Assembly (NCBI RefSeq): GCF_002920535.1
Contig: NZ_PQSS01000023.1
Span: 38,331-102,330, forward strand
Direction of reading: 5' to 3'
DNA: 64,000 nucleotides
DNA from: Streptomyces sp. Ru71
GTDB taxonomy: Bacteria > Actinomycetota > Actinomycetes > Streptomycetales > Streptomycetaceae
The position numbers and the translations under genes are program-made. The stretch's first letter is position 1. Each line of letters begins with the position of its first letter. The notes beneath the pieces are model-generated. The model made no database searches and was not told where the DNA came from. It worked only from the letters and a program-made list of their open reading frames with translations. Positions 43,839 to 52,779 of this stretch are shown here, one piece after another.

Positions 43839-45098
43839 GTGCCACGCCGCCTGCTCGCCCTCGCCTGTGTGTCCGCCTGCCTGCTCACCGCCTGCGGTGT
43901 CCTGCCGCACAGCGGCGACGGGCGCCGCACCGTCACCGTCTGGCTGATGAAGGACAGCGCCTCTCCGGACTTCCTGCGCCGGTTCACCGACGACTTCGAG
44001 CGCACCCACTCCGACCTCGCGCTCGACATCCGCATCCAGCAGTGGACCGGCATCGGCGCCAAGGTGGAGGCCGCGCTGAAGGCCGACGGCGCCGACGGCC
44101 CGGACGTCATCGAGGTCGGCAACACCCAGGTGCCCCAGTACATCGACAAGGGCGGACTGACCGACCTGACCCTGGAGTCCATGCGGGACTGGGGCCTGGA
44201 CGACTGGCTGCCCGGCCTCGCCGAACCGGGGCAGCGCGACGGACAGCAGTTCGGCATCCCCTGGTACGCCGCCAACCGGGTCGTCATCTACCGCAAGGAC
44301 CTCTTCGCCCAGGCCGGCATCGACGCGCCGCCGAAGACCCGGCAGGAGTGGCTGGAGGCCACCCGCAAGCTGAACTCCGGTGACACCCAGGGCATCTACC
44401 TGGCCGGACAGGACTGGTACACGCTCGCCGGGTTCATCTGGGACGAGGGCGGCGAGCTCGCCGTGGAGCGCGACGGCGGCTGGCGCGGCACCCTGGACTC
44501 CCCGGCGGCACTGCGCGGCATGGACTTCTACCGGCGGCTGCACGCCCTCGGCGACGGCCCGGCCGGCGCCGACGAGGAACACCCGCCGCAGGCCGGCGTG
44601 TTCGCCTCCGGGAAGGTCGCGCAGATCGTGGCCGTCCCCGGACTCGCCCAGGCCGTGGAGCGGCAGAACCCCGGCCTCAAGGGCAAGCTCGGCTTCTTCC
44701 CCGTCCCCGGCCGGAGCGCCGGCCGCACCGGCGCCGTGTTCACCGGCGGCTCCGACCTCGTCGTGCCGCAGAACACCGACGACCGCAAGGGCGCCCTCGC
44801 CGTCGTCGCCGCCCTCACCGGCGACAAGTGGGACAGCGACCTGGCCCGCACCATGAACTACGTGCCGAACAAGGCCCGGCTCGCCCCGGCCGTCGCCGGC
44901 GAGGAGGGGGTCGCGGCCATGGCGGCTTCAGCCGCGCACGGCCGGGCGACCCCCAGCACACCCGAGTGGGCGGTGGTCGAGGCCGACAACCCGATCAAGC
45001 GGTACATGACCGCAGTGCTGACCGGTGCCGACCCCGCCGGCGCCGCCCGCGACGCCTCACGCCGGATCACCGAGGCGCTCCGGGTGAGCCTGCGGTGA
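43839..45098 (+). CDS. Sugar ABC transporter substrate-binding lipoprotein
   Basis: A 419-residue family 1 solute-binding protein. The signal ends in LLTACG (lipobox). Blocks are TVTVWLMKDSASPDFLRRFTDDFERTHSDLALDIRIQQWTGIGAKVEAAL, DGPDVIEVGNTQVPQYIDKGGLTDLT, FGIPWYAANRVVIYRKDLFAQAGIDAPPKTRQEWLEATRKL and VFTGGSDLVVPQNT. It captures a sugar or chito-oligomer for an ABC importer outside the window; no permease genes are adjacent. GTG 43839 follows GGGAG. The dre-like site upstream suggests control by a GntR-family regulator such as DasR. Confidence 0.88.
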   Translation: MPRRLLALACVSACLLTACGVLPHSGDGRRTVTVWLMKDSASPDFLRRFTDDFERTHSDLALDIRIQQWTGIGAKVEAALKADGADGPDVIEVGNTQVPQYIDKGGLTDLTLESMRDWGLDDWLPGLAEPGQRDGQQFGIPWYAANRVVIYRKDLFAQAGIDAPPKTRQEWLEATRKLNSGDTQGIYLAGQDWYTLAGFIWDEGGELAVERDGGWRGTLDSPAALRGMDFYRRLHALGDGPAGADEEHPPQAGVFASGKVAQIVAVPGLAQAVERQNPGLKGKLGFFPVPGRSAGRTGAVFTGGSDLVVPQNTDDRKGALAVVAALTGDKWDSDLARTMNYVPNKARLAPAVAGEEGVAAMAASAAHGRATPSTPEWAVVEADNPIKRYMTAVLTGADPAGAARDASRRITEALRVSLR

Positions 45099-45105
45099 GC
45101 CGCGC

Positions 45106-46068
45106 TCAGCGAGCGGCGGCCAGCGACAGCGCGAACCTCCGCTCCCGGTCGGTCCACCAGTGGGTCAGCTCCATTCCGGCGGCGGCCAGTTCGGCCCGCA
45201 CCCCGTCCTCGCGGAACTTCGCCGACACCTCGGTGCGCAGTTCCTCGCCCGCCGCGAAGTCCACGGCCAGGTCGAGCGCGGGCACCTTCACCGTCTGCGC
45301 GGTGCGGGCCCGCAGCCGCATCTCGATCCACTCGCGCTCGGCGTTCCACAGGGCGACATGGTCGAACGCCTCCGGTTCGAAGTCGGCGCCCAGCTCACGG
45401 TTGATCACGGCCAGCACGTTCTTGTTGAACGCCGCCGTCACCCCGGCCGCGTCGTCGTAGGCGCGGACCAGGACCCGTTCGTCCTTGACCAGGTCCGTGC
45501 CGAGCAGCAGCGCGTCACCGGGGGAGAGCAGCGCCCGCACCGAGGCGAGGAACGTGGCCCGCTCGGCCGGCAGCAGGTTGCCGATCGTGCCGCCGAGGAA
45601 CGCCACCAGCCGCGGTCCCGGGGTGTCCGGCAGGGCCAGCGCGCCGGTGAAGTCGGCGATCAGGGCATGCACGTCGAGGTCCGGCCGCTCGGCGACGAGC
45701 GCCTGCCCGGCCTGGACGAGCGCGCTCTCGCTGACGTCGACCGGCACATAGCCGCGCAGCGAGGTCAGCGCGTCGATCAGGTACCGGGTCTTCTCCGAGG
45801 AGCCGGAGCCCAGCTCGACCAGTGTGCGGGCACCGGTGGCGGCGGCGATGTCCCCGGCACGGTCCTTGAGGATCTCGCGCTCGGCGCGGGTCGGGTAGTA
45901 CTCGGGCAGCGCGGTGATCCGCTCGAACAGGTCGCTGCCGTGGGCGTCGTAGAACCACTTCGGCGGCAGCGTCTTGGGGATGGATGTGAGGCCGTCGAGG
46001 ACGTCCGCGCGCAGGGCGGCGTCGGTGGCGTCCTCCGGCAGGGTGCGGGTGATCTGGAACGGGCTCAC
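45106..46068 (-). CDS. egtD: L-histidine N-alpha-methyltransferase (ergothioneine)
   Basis: A 320-residue SAM-dependent enzyme that makes hercynine by trimethylating histidine, the first committed step of ergothioneine synthesis. The SAM loop is ARTLVELGSGSSEKTRYLIDAL, with FYDAHGSDLFERITALPEYYPTRAEREIL at the N-terminus and FNKNVLAVINRELGADFEPEAFDHVALWNAEREWIEMRL in the histidine-binding half. GTG 46068 overlaps the egtC stop by four bases. It is the last gene of the egtABCD operon. The sugar-binding protein gene on the other strand ends eight bases away. Confidence 0.95.
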   Translation of the reverse strand: MSPFQITRTLPEDATDAALRADVLDGLTSIPKTLPPKWFYDAHGSDLFERITALPEYYPTRAEREILKDRAGDIAAATGARTLVELGSGSSEKTRYLIDALTSLRGYVPVDVSESALVQAGQALVAERPDLDVHALIADFTGALALPDTPGPRLVAFLGGTIGNLLPAERATFLASVRALLSPGDALLLGTDLVKDERVLVRAYDDAAGVTAAFNKNVLAVINRELGADFEPEAFDHVALWNAEREWIEMRLRARTAQTVKVPALDLAVDFAAGEELRTEVSAKFREDGVRAELAAAGMELTHWWTDRERRFALSLAAAR

Positions 46069-46844
46069 GGTCGGGGCTCCTTGCCGGGTGCGTCCTCGGT
46101 GTCCTTCAGCGGGGTGAGCAGCACGTCCGTACGGTTCGCCACCAGCAGGGTGCGGTCCGGGACCTCGTGCCACAGCGGGTCGTCGTCGTAGGGCTCGGAG
46201 GCCACCACCGTGCGGCGGCCCGGCCCGGCCAGGTACCACAGGGTGTCGCCCCAGGCGGTCGCGGCGACGGTGTCGCCGTCGGTGAGCAGCAGGTTGAGGC
46301 GGGAGCCGGGCGCGGCCGCGGCGACCTCGGCCACCGTGTCCGCGAGCGCCTGGCTCATCTCGTCGCCGGAGCGCAGCCGGGCCAGGACCAGCGCCCACAC
46401 CAGTGCCGAGTCGGTACGCGCCTCCAGGGCCAGCAGGTCCTCGGCGGGCAGGGTGCGGGAGACGGCGGCCAGCGAGCGCGGCCAGCCGGCGATGGCGCCG
46501 TTGTGGCTGAACAGCCAGTGGCCCGCGGCGAACGGCGCCGCCGCGGCCTCCGCGTCGGCACCGGCCAGCGTCGCGTCCCGTACGGCGGCCAGCAGCGCCC
46601 GGGTGCGCACCACGCGGGCCAGGTCGGCGAAGGACTGGTCGGCCCAGATCGGCCCGGCCCGGCGGTAGCGCGCCGGCACCGGGTCGCCCTCGGCGTACCA
46701 GCCGACGCCGAACCCGTCGGCGTTCACCGTGCCGTAGCGCTGGTGCCGGGGCGCCCAGGACTGGCGGTACAGACCGTGCGGGGGCTCCACCAGGAGCCGG
46801 CCGAGCGGCTCCTGGTCTCCCACGAACGCGAGGTGACGGCACAT
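46065..46844 (-). CDS. egtC: Ergothioneine gamma-glutamyl hydrolase EgtC
   Basis: A 259-residue class II glutamine amidotransferase-type hydrolase. The catalytic Cys is residue 2 (MCRHLAFVG), exposed after removal of Met. Substrate blocks are GTVNADGFGVGWYAE, HWLFSHNGAIAGW, ARTDSALVWALVLARL and RTVVASEPYDDDPLWHEVPDRTLLVANR. It removes the gamma-glutamyl group from the sulfoxide intermediate made by EgtB. ATG 46844 shares its first base with the egtB stop, and its own stop overlaps egtD, so the genes are coupled. Confidence 0.94.
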   Translation of the reverse strand: MCRHLAFVGDQEPLGRLLVEPPHGLYRQSWAPRHQRYGTVNADGFGVGWYAEGDPVPARYRRAGPIWADQSFADLARVVRTRALLAAVRDATLAGADAEAAAAPFAAGHWLFSHNGAIAGWPRSLAAVSRTLPAEDLLALEARTDSALVWALVLARLRSGDEMSQALADTVAEVAAAAPGSRLNLLLTDGDTVAATAWGDTLWYLAGPGRRTVVASEPYDDDPLWHEVPDRTLLVANRTDVLLTPLKDTEDAPGKEPRP

Positions 46845-48163
46845 CAGACGGCCTCCACGGAGCGGGCCGTGCGGAAGCCGGAGAAGATCTGCCGCCGGAT
46901 CGGGTAGTCCCAGTTGCGGAACGTGCCCCGGCAGGCCACCGGGTCCACCGCGAAGGAGCCGCCGCGCAGCACCTTGTACTCGGACCCGAAGAACACCTCC
47001 GAGTACTCCTTGTACGGGAACGCCGTGAAGCCCGGGTACGGCAGGAAGTCGCTCGCCGTCCACTCCCACACGTCGCCGATCAACTGCCGCACCCCGAGCG
47101 GGGACTCGCCCTTGGGGTAGCTGCCGGCCGGGGCCGGGCGCAGATGCCGCTGGCCGAGGTTGGCGTGTTCGGGCTCCGGGTCGGCGTCGCCCCACGGGTA
47201 GCGCATCGAGCCGCCGGTCGCCGGGTCGAAGCGGGCCGCCTTCTCCCACTCCGCCTCGGTCGGCAGCCGCCGCCCGGCCCAGCGGGCGTAGGCGTCGGCC
47301 TCGTACCAGCACACGTGCAGCACCGGCTCGTCGGGCGGGACGACCTCCGTGACACCGAAGCGGCGGCGCAGCCACTGCCCGCCGTCGCGGCGCCAGAACA
47401 GCGGCGCGTGCAGGGAGTGGCGGCGGACGTGGTCCCAGCCCTCCCGCGTCCACCAGCGCGGGTCGTCGTAGCCGCCGTCCTCGATGAACGCCTGGTAGGC
47501 GCCGTTGGTGACCGGGGTGGTGTCGATCGCGAACGGCTCCACCCGGCGTACGTGCGCGGGCCGTTCGTTGTCCAGCGCCCACGGCTCACCGGAGGTGCCC
47601 ATGGTGAACGGGCCGCCCGGGACGACGACTTCGGCCGGACCGGTGAACAGCGGCGCCGGCCCGGGGTCCGGGGCGGTCAGGGCCTGCGGCCCCGTGCGCA
47701 GCTGATGGGTGATCAGCATCGTCTCGTCGTGCTGCTGTTCGTGCTGGGCGATCATCCCGAACGCGAAGCCTGCCTCGGTCAGCCGGGTGCCGTCCAGCCG
47801 GGCGGACTCCAGCACGTCCAGGGCCCGGGTGCGCACCTGGGCGGCGTACCTGCGGGCCTCGTCTGGCGGCAGCAGCGGCAGGGAGGGCCGCTCGGCCCGA
47901 GGGTGCTCGAAGGCGTCGTACAGGTTGTCGATCTCGGGGCGTATCGCCTCCTGACCGCCGACCGTGCGCAGCAGCCACAGCTCCTCCTGGTTGCCGATGT
48001 GCGCCAGGTCCCACACCAGCGGGGACATCAGCGGGGAGTGCTGAGCGGTCAGGTCGGGCTCGTCGACGCAGCCGGTCAGCAGGGTGGTGCGGGCGCGGGC
48101 GGTGGTGAGCGAGGTGAGGGCGCGCTCGCGGAGCTGCTCGGCGTCGGGCGCGGGCTCGGTCAT
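46844..48163 (-). CDS. egtB: Ergothioneine sulfoxide synthase EgtB
   Basis: A 439-residue non-heme iron enzyme. The N-terminal DinB-like half has the iron motif in IAQHEQQHDETML, plus WDLAHIGNQEELWLL. The C-terminal formylglycine-generating-enzyme-like half has PFTMGTSGEPWALDNERPAHVRRVEPFAIDTTPVTNGAYQAFIEDGGY, RLPTEAEWEKAARF and VWEWTASDFLPYPGF. It uses oxygen to join gamma-glutamyl-cysteine to hercynine. ATG 48163 overlaps the egtA stop by four bases. Confidence 0.95.
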   Translation of the reverse strand: MTEPAPDAEQLRERALTSLTTARARTTLLTGCVDEPDLTAQHSPLMSPLVWDLAHIGNQEELWLLRTVGGQEAIRPEIDNLYDAFEHPRAERPSLPLLPPDEARRYAAQVRTRALDVLESARLDGTRLTEAGFAFGMIAQHEQQHDETMLITHQLRTGPQALTAPDPGPAPLFTGPAEVVVPGGPFTMGTSGEPWALDNERPAHVRRVEPFAIDTTPVTNGAYQAFIEDGGYDDPRWWTREGWDHVRRHSLHAPLFWRRDGGQWLRRRFGVTEVVPPDEPVLHVCWYEADAYARWAGRRLPTEAEWEKAARFDPATGGSMRYPWGDADPEPEHANLGQRHLRPAPAGSYPKGESPLGVRQLIGDVWEWTASDFLPYPGFTAFPYKEYSEVFFGSEYKVLRGGSFAVDPVACRGTFRNWDYPIRRQIFSGFRTARSVEAV

Positions 48164-49482
48164 CGCAGGTCGTCCTTCCCGTGGGCGCGAGCGTCCGTGC
48201 CGCGCAGTCGGTCCAGCAGATCGTCGGCGGGGCAGCGGCCCCTGAGCACATAGCGGTCCCGGTAGGCCGCCACGGCGTCGGTGACCTCGGTACCGGCGCC
48301 GAGCCGGGGCAGCGCCGCGAGCGCCGCCGCGAAGCAGTCGGCGGCCGCCTCCGCCAGTTCGGGGTCGGTCAGGGCGTCGCGCGCCGCGGTGGCCCACAGC
48401 GGATTGTGCGGGGCCGGCAGCGACAGCGCCCGTTCGGCCAGCGGCTTCACCGTGCGGTAGGCCCTCTCGGCGGCCTCCGGGTCGTCGAACAGGGCGGCCG
48501 TCACGGCGAGCGGCACGATCCAGCCGTCGTCGCCGGGCTGCGCGTCGATCATCCGCAGCTCCAGATGGCCGCGCGGCCTGACCGGCGGGAACAGCGTCGT
48601 GAGGTGGTAGTCCAGGTCGGCGCGGGTCGGTGGCCGGGGGACGCGCGAGCGGGTCCACTCACGGAAGGTGAGCCCGTCGGGCACCTCCCACGGGCCGCCC
48701 TCGCCGCGCACGCACATCACGGGCGAGTCCAGCACGTGCCGGGCCCACGCGGCGCGCGGCTCGGTGCCCGGATCGGGGGCGCCCGCGCGGCCCGGGCCTA
48801 TCTCCATCCAGCGCAGCTGCCGCGTGGAGCGCCAGCCGGTGGGGCGGTGCCCGGCCATCGGGGAGTTGGCGAAGGCCGCCACCAGGACCGCGCCGAGGGT
48901 GTGCGCCAGCCACCAGCGGCGGCCGTGGCCCAGCGGGCCGGGCTCCTCGTACCCGGCGTCCACGCAGACCTGGACGGAGGCGGAGGTGCACATCATGGCG
49001 CGGCCGGCCGGGCCGGTGCGGTCCAGGCAGGTCTCCATGGCGTCGTAGCGCGGTTCGCGCAGGAACCGACGCGGGGAGTGCCAGGGATCGTGGCCGATGC
49101 CGGCCAGGACCAGGCCGTCGCGGCGCAGTACGGCGCGGACGGCGGCGAGGTCGGCGGAGACGGTGCCCACGCACTCCGTCAGGGAGGCGGCGGGCGGCGA
49201 GCTGAGCTCCAGCTGGCCGCCGGGTTCGACGGTGAGCGCCGACCCCAGGGGCACGTTCCGCAGCGCGGCGTAGGCCGCGGCGAGTCGTTCGCCGGTCACG
49301 GGGAGCTGCGGACCGCGCTCCTGATGGACCAGCCATTCCACTTCCACCCCGAGCCGGCGGGGTGGTCCGGTCTTGAAGCAGATGCCCCTGACCAGGGCTT
49401 CCACCTCGGCTTCGGTGACCGCAGTGCGGGGTGCTCGGTGCTCCGTACAGTCACCCGCCGCGGCGGTCGATGAATCGGACAT
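48160..49482 (-). CDS. egtA: Ergothioneine pathway glutamate-cysteine ligase EgtA
   Basis: A 440-residue ligase that forms gamma-glutamyl-cysteine from Glu, Cys and ATP for EgtB. Typical blocks are RRLGVEVEWLVHQERG, LTVEPGGQLELSSPPA, MMCTSASVQVCVDAGYEE and GHLELRMIDAQPGDDGWIVPLAVTAAL. ATG 49482 has a full AGGAGG eight bases upstream, the strongest ribosome-binding site of the operon, as expected for its first gene. The 269 bases to the divergent macrodomain gene hold the promoter. No egtE homologue follows egtD; the last step is presumably done by another PLP lyase. Confidence 0.94.
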   Translation of the reverse strand: MSDSSTAAAGDCTEHRAPRTAVTEAEVEALVRGICFKTGPPRRLGVEVEWLVHQERGPQLPVTGERLAAAYAALRNVPLGSALTVEPGGQLELSSPPAASLTECVGTVSADLAAVRAVLRRDGLVLAGIGHDPWHSPRRFLREPRYDAMETCLDRTGPAGRAMMCTSASVQVCVDAGYEEPGPLGHGRRWWLAHTLGAVLVAAFANSPMAGHRPTGWRSTRQLRWMEIGPGRAGAPDPGTEPRAAWARHVLDSPVMCVRGEGGPWEVPDGLTFREWTRSRVPRPPTRADLDYHLTTLFPPVRPRGHLELRMIDAQPGDDGWIVPLAVTAALFDDPEAAERAYRTVKPLAERALSLPAPHNPLWATAARDALTDPELAEAAADCFAAALAALPRLGAGTEVTDAVAAYRDRYVLRGRCPADDLLDRLRGTDARAHGKDDLR

Positions 49483-49751
49483 GTCGGGATCCTCCTGAGA
49501 GTCCACCACGCCGCCGGCCCGGCACGGATGGTCCGGGCACGGCACGCTCGTCCCACCCAAGACGCTCGTGCCGCTTCGCACAAGGGTGCCCAGCGGCATG
49601 TTCCGGGCTTCGTAAGGTTCCTTTCCCGTGGGTTTTCCGCCACGTTCCACGCCCAGGAAATCTCGTTGCGACGCACCACCAGCATCGCTCAGGATGCGTG
49701 CATGGGCACGACGGGGGAGCGCGCGCTCCCGGCGTTCACGGGGGTGACGCC

Positions 49752-50579
49752 GTGAGCGCGCGGCTGCGCGGCATCGCGCGCGAGACACAGAAGATCGTCG
49801 AGGCGGGCGGTTACGTCCGGCCGGACGGGCACCCCGTGTCCCTGGCGGACGCGATCGAGGCGGCACGCCGGGACACGCGGATGCTCGGCCCCGAGCCGGT
49901 GCCCGTGCCCGAGGCGGCCCCGGCCGACACGCGGATCGAGGTGACCGGCGAGAGCAGCCTGGAGGCGGCCCGCCGCCTCGCGCACCGCCCGGTCGCGGTG
50001 CTGAACTTCGCCTCCGCCCGCAATCCCGGCGGCGGCTTCCTCAACGGGGCGCAGGCCCAGGAAGAGGCCCTGTGCCGGGCCTCCGCGCTGTACACCTGCC
50101 TGCTGCGGGCCCCGGAGTTCTACGAGCACCACCGCACCCACCGCGACCCGTTCTACACGGACCGCGTCATCCACTCCCCGGCCGTGCCGGTCTTCCGCGA
50201 CGACCGGGGCCGCCTGCTGCAGGTGCCCTACCGGGTCGGTTTCCTGACCGCTGCGGCGCCGAACGCCGGTGTGGTGCTGCGCAAGGCCCCCGACCGCGCG
50301 GCCGAGCTGCCCGGCGCACTCGCCGTCCGGGCCGAGCGGGTCCTGGAGACGGCCGCCGCGCACGGCTACCGGCGCCTGGTGCTGGGCGCCTGGGGCTGCG
50401 GGGTGTTCCGCAACGACCCGGCGCGGGTGGCCGGGGCGTTCCGGGCGCTGCTCGTCCCCGGCGGGCGGTTCGCTCACCGGTTCGAGCACGTCGTCTTCGG
50501 CGTCCTGGACCGCACGGGGGCGACCCGGGCGGCGTTCGAGCGGTGCTTCGCGGACGTGGCCGCGCGGGTCGAGCCATAG
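49752..50579 (+). CDS. Bacterial-type poly(ADP-ribose) glycohydrolase-like protein (TIGR02452 macrodomain)
   Basis: A 275-residue macrodomain protein. The PARG signature GGG-x(6-8)-QEE is present in LNFASARNPGGGFLNGAQAQEEALCRASALY. Other family blocks are FYTDRVIHSPAVPVFRD, VGFLTAAAPNAGV and RRLVLGAWGCGVFRNDPARVAGAFRALL. Such enzymes remove ADP-ribose polymers from proteins; bacterial versions may reverse endogenous or toxin-made ADP-ribosylation. GTG 49752 has GGGGGTGA upstream. Its coding end (VAARVEP) lies in the first copy of a 26-base repeat shared with the convergent PemK-like gene. Confidence 0.88.
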   Translation: MSARLRGIARETQKIVEAGGYVRPDGHPVSLADAIEAARRDTRMLGPEPVPVPEAAPADTRIEVTGESSLEAARRLAHRPVAVLNFASARNPGGGFLNGAQAQEEALCRASALYTCLLRAPEFYEHHRTHRDPFYTDRVIHSPAVPVFRDDRGRLLQVPYRVGFLTAAAPNAGVVLRKAPDRAAELPGALAVRAERVLETAAAHGYRRLVLGAWGCGVFRNDPARVAGAFRALLVPGGRFAHRFEHVVFGVLDRTGATRAAFERCFADVAARVEP

Positions 50580-50695
50580 CGCTTGGCGGGTGTGGCCGCT
50601 GGGGCCGAGCCGTGGCGTTTCGCCAGCCCTGGCGCTTGGCGGTGTTGCCGCGCGGGTCCAGCCGTAGCGGTGGCCGCTCAGGTCCAGCCGTAGCG
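50556..50695. repeat. Four imperfect 26-bp repeats joining two convergent gene ends
   Basis: Units at 50556-50581, 50592-50617, 50644-50669 and 50670-50695 follow GTGGCCGC, a variable GG-containing middle, then AGCC-x-T-x-GCG. The first is the coding end of the macrodomain gene and the fourth is the coding end of the opposing PemK-like gene. The last two are adjacent without spacer. Confidence 0.55.
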
Positions 50696-51124
50696 CTCCG
50701 CCAGCCGCCTGCGCACCAGGTCGAAGCGCATCCGGTCCAGGGCGCACGCCTCGCGGCGCATGCCCTGCTCGTGCAGGCGCAGCACGCGGTCCACGTCGAC
50801 CCAGGAGTCCCGTCCGGAGCGGTCCCACGGGCCGCTGCCGATCGCCACCCACTCCCGGTCGCCGTCGTGCCGCTTGCTGGACAGCTGCACGGCCAGGAAG
50901 GTCCCGCCGGCCTCCCGGGCGACGACCAGCACCGGCCGGTCCTTGCCCCGGCCGTCGTTCTCCTCGAACGGCACCCAGGTCCAGACGATCTCGCCGGGGT
51001 CGGGATCGCCGTCGTGGGCGGGGGAGTACTCGGTGCGCACCCGGCCGACCTCGCGCGGGTCGGCCTCGGTGGTGGCCGTCGGGCCGAAGCGGCCGGGAAC
51101 GTTCTCGTCGGTAAACGCAGTCAC
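50678..51124 (-). CDS. PemK/MazF-superfamily protein, solitary
   Basis: A 148-residue protein. A disordered acidic N-terminus (about 40 residues) precedes a PemK/MazF-like fold: GEIVWTWVPFEENDGRGKDRPVLVVAREAGGTFLAVQLSSKRHDGDREWVAIGSGPWD, then SWVDVDRVLRL and LDRMRFDLVRRRLAERYGW. Classical MazF toxins cut mRNA. No antitoxin gene is adjacent, and relatives in actinobacteria often occur alone, so toxicity is uncertain. GTG 51124. Its final codons fall in one of four local repeats. Confidence 0.75.
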   Translation of the reverse strand: MTAFTDENVPGRFGPTATTEADPREVGRVRTEYSPAHDGDPDPGEIVWTWVPFEENDGRGKDRPVLVVAREAGGTFLAVQLSSKRHDGDREWVAIGSGPWDRSGRDSWVDVDRVLRLHEQGMRREACALDRMRFDLVRRRLAERYGWT

Positions 51125-51168
51125 GGGGGCACCCTAGAGGCTGCCCCCGTGACTGCGCGATCAGTGCC

Positions 51169-52662
51169 TCACGCGTCCTGGACGGGCACCTTCTGCGACG
51201 GCCCGGGTGCCGATCCGTTCAGCGACGGACCGCCCGGGTTCTGGCCGTTCGCGTTCATCGACGCCAGCAGCTGACGGGCCAGCCCCAGGCCGGTGCCGCC
51301 CATGGTGAGCGCCTTGGCGAACAGCTCCGCCATGCCGTCGGCGCCGTTGAGCAGCACCATGTTGTCGACGTTGCCGAAGGCGGACGCCCCGGCCTGCACG
51401 ATCTCCGGCCACTTCTCGGCGAGTTGCTGGGCGACGACCGCCTCCTGGTTCTCGGCGAGCGCGGCGGCCCGCGCCTTGATGGCTTCCGCCTCGGCCAGGC
51501 CGTGGGCGCGGACCGCCTCGGCCTGCGCGAGGCCCTTGGCCTGGGCGGCGGCCGCCTCGGCCTCACCGGTGGCCCGGGTGGCGGCGGCACTGGCCTGACC
51601 GCGCGTCTTGGTCGCCTCGGCCTCCGCGCCCGCGGCCGTCTTGACCCGGGTCGCCTCGGCCGCCGCGGCGAGCTCCGTCTCCTTGGCCTTGGCCTGCGCG
51701 GCCGAGATCCGCGCGTCACGCTCGGCCTCGGCCAGCGTGCGGGTCTCGTAGGCGCGGGCGTCGGCCGGCTTGCGCACGTCCGCCTGGAGCTGCTGCTCAC
51801 GGCGGTGCGCCTCCAGCTCGGCGACCCGGGTCTCCTGTACGACGACCTCCTGCCGGGCCCCGGCCTCGGCGAGCGGCCCGGCCTGCCGCGCCTTGGCGGC
51901 CGCCTTGTCCCGCTCGGCCTGGTAGCCGGCCTGGAGGATCTCGCTGTCCCGGGTGGCCTCCGCCATCCGCGCGAACGACTGCTGCTCGGCCTCGGTCGCC
52001 AGCCGGTTGGCCTCGGCCTGCGCGATCCGCGCGTCCCGCTGCACGGCCGCCGCGTGCGGCATCGCCAGGTTCTGGATGTATCCCGTCGGGTCCTCGATCT
52101 CGTGGATCTGCAGCGAGTCCACGATCAGGCCCAGCTTCTCCATCTCCGTGCCGCACGCGGCACGCGTCTGACCCGTGAGCTTCTCCCGGTCGCGGATCAT
52201 GTCCTCGACCGTCAGCCCGCCCACGATGGACCGCAGATGGCCGGCGAAGACGTTGTGCACCCGCTCCGACATCAGCTTCTGCTGGTCCAGGAAGCGGCGG
52301 GCGGCGTTCGCGATCGACACGAAGTCGTCGCCCACCTTGAAGATGACCACACCGCGCACCTTCAGCGGGATGCCCTGGTGCGTCACGCAGTCCACCTGCA
52401 GCTCGGTCTCGTTCAGGTCGAGGGAGAGCTTGCGCACCACCTGCACCCCGGGCAGCACCAGCGTGCCGCGCCCGGTGACGATGCGGAAGCCCATGCCCTC
52501 CTCCAGCCCCTCCATGCGGTGCTTGGAGCCGGAGATGACGAGCGCCTCGTTCGGTTCGGCGACGCGCCACATGAGCTTGAACAGACCGATCAACGCGAGG
52601 ACGGCGACAACCGCCACCCCCGCCACGACGCCGACGACCATCGGCATTCGCCCCCTTTGCAT
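51169..52662 (-). CDS. Flotillin-like SPFH-domain protein
   Basis: A 497-residue membrane scaffold. One N-terminal helix (VVGVVAGVAVVAVLALIGLFKLMW) is followed by the SPFH domain (EPNEALVISGSKHRMEGLEEGMGFRIVTGRGTLVLPGVQVVRKLSLDLNETELQVDCVTHQGIPLKVRGVVIFKVGDD). A long Ala/Glu/Arg coiled coil (about 210-420) with repeated EAEA motifs comes next, then a Gly/Asn/Pro-rich tail. Flotillins organise membrane microdomains. ATG 52662 has GAGAGGG upstream; ATG 52647 with AAAGGGGG is equally possible. A small NfeD-like gene precedes it by 117 bases on the same strand, the usual partner of SPFH proteins. Confidence 0.92.
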   Translation of the reverse strand: MQRGRMPMVVGVVAGVAVVAVLALIGLFKLMWRVAEPNEALVISGSKHRMEGLEEGMGFRIVTGRGTLVLPGVQVVRKLSLDLNETELQVDCVTHQGIPLKVRGVVIFKVGDDFVSIANAARRFLDQQKLMSERVHNVFAGHLRSIVGGLTVEDMIRDREKLTGQTRAACGTEMEKLGLIVDSLQIHEIEDPTGYIQNLAMPHAAAVQRDARIAQAEANRLATEAEQQSFARMAEATRDSEILQAGYQAERDKAAAKARQAGPLAEAGARQEVVVQETRVAELEAHRREQQLQADVRKPADARAYETRTLAEAERDARISAAQAKAKETELAAAAEATRVKTAAGAEAEATKTRGQASAAATRATGEAEAAAAQAKGLAQAEAVRAHGLAEAEAIKARAAALAENQEAVVAQQLAEKWPEIVQAGASAFGNVDNMVLLNGADGMAELFAKALTMGGTGLGLARQLLASMNANGQNPGGPSLNGSAPGPSQKVPVQDA

Positions 52663-52779
52663 GGTGCCCTCTCGGCACCGAACGAAGGGAGTGTGCGCCC
52701 GCCCGGCCCGCGCGTGAAGACGTTGACGGATCCTTGTTGCAATCTTGACGCGGAGGCTCTCACCTGCGCCGCGGCGGGC

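Noticed and set aside
50556..50695. CRISPR-like array
   Set aside because: Units are only 26 bp, imperfect, with unequal or absent spacers, and two are gene ends.
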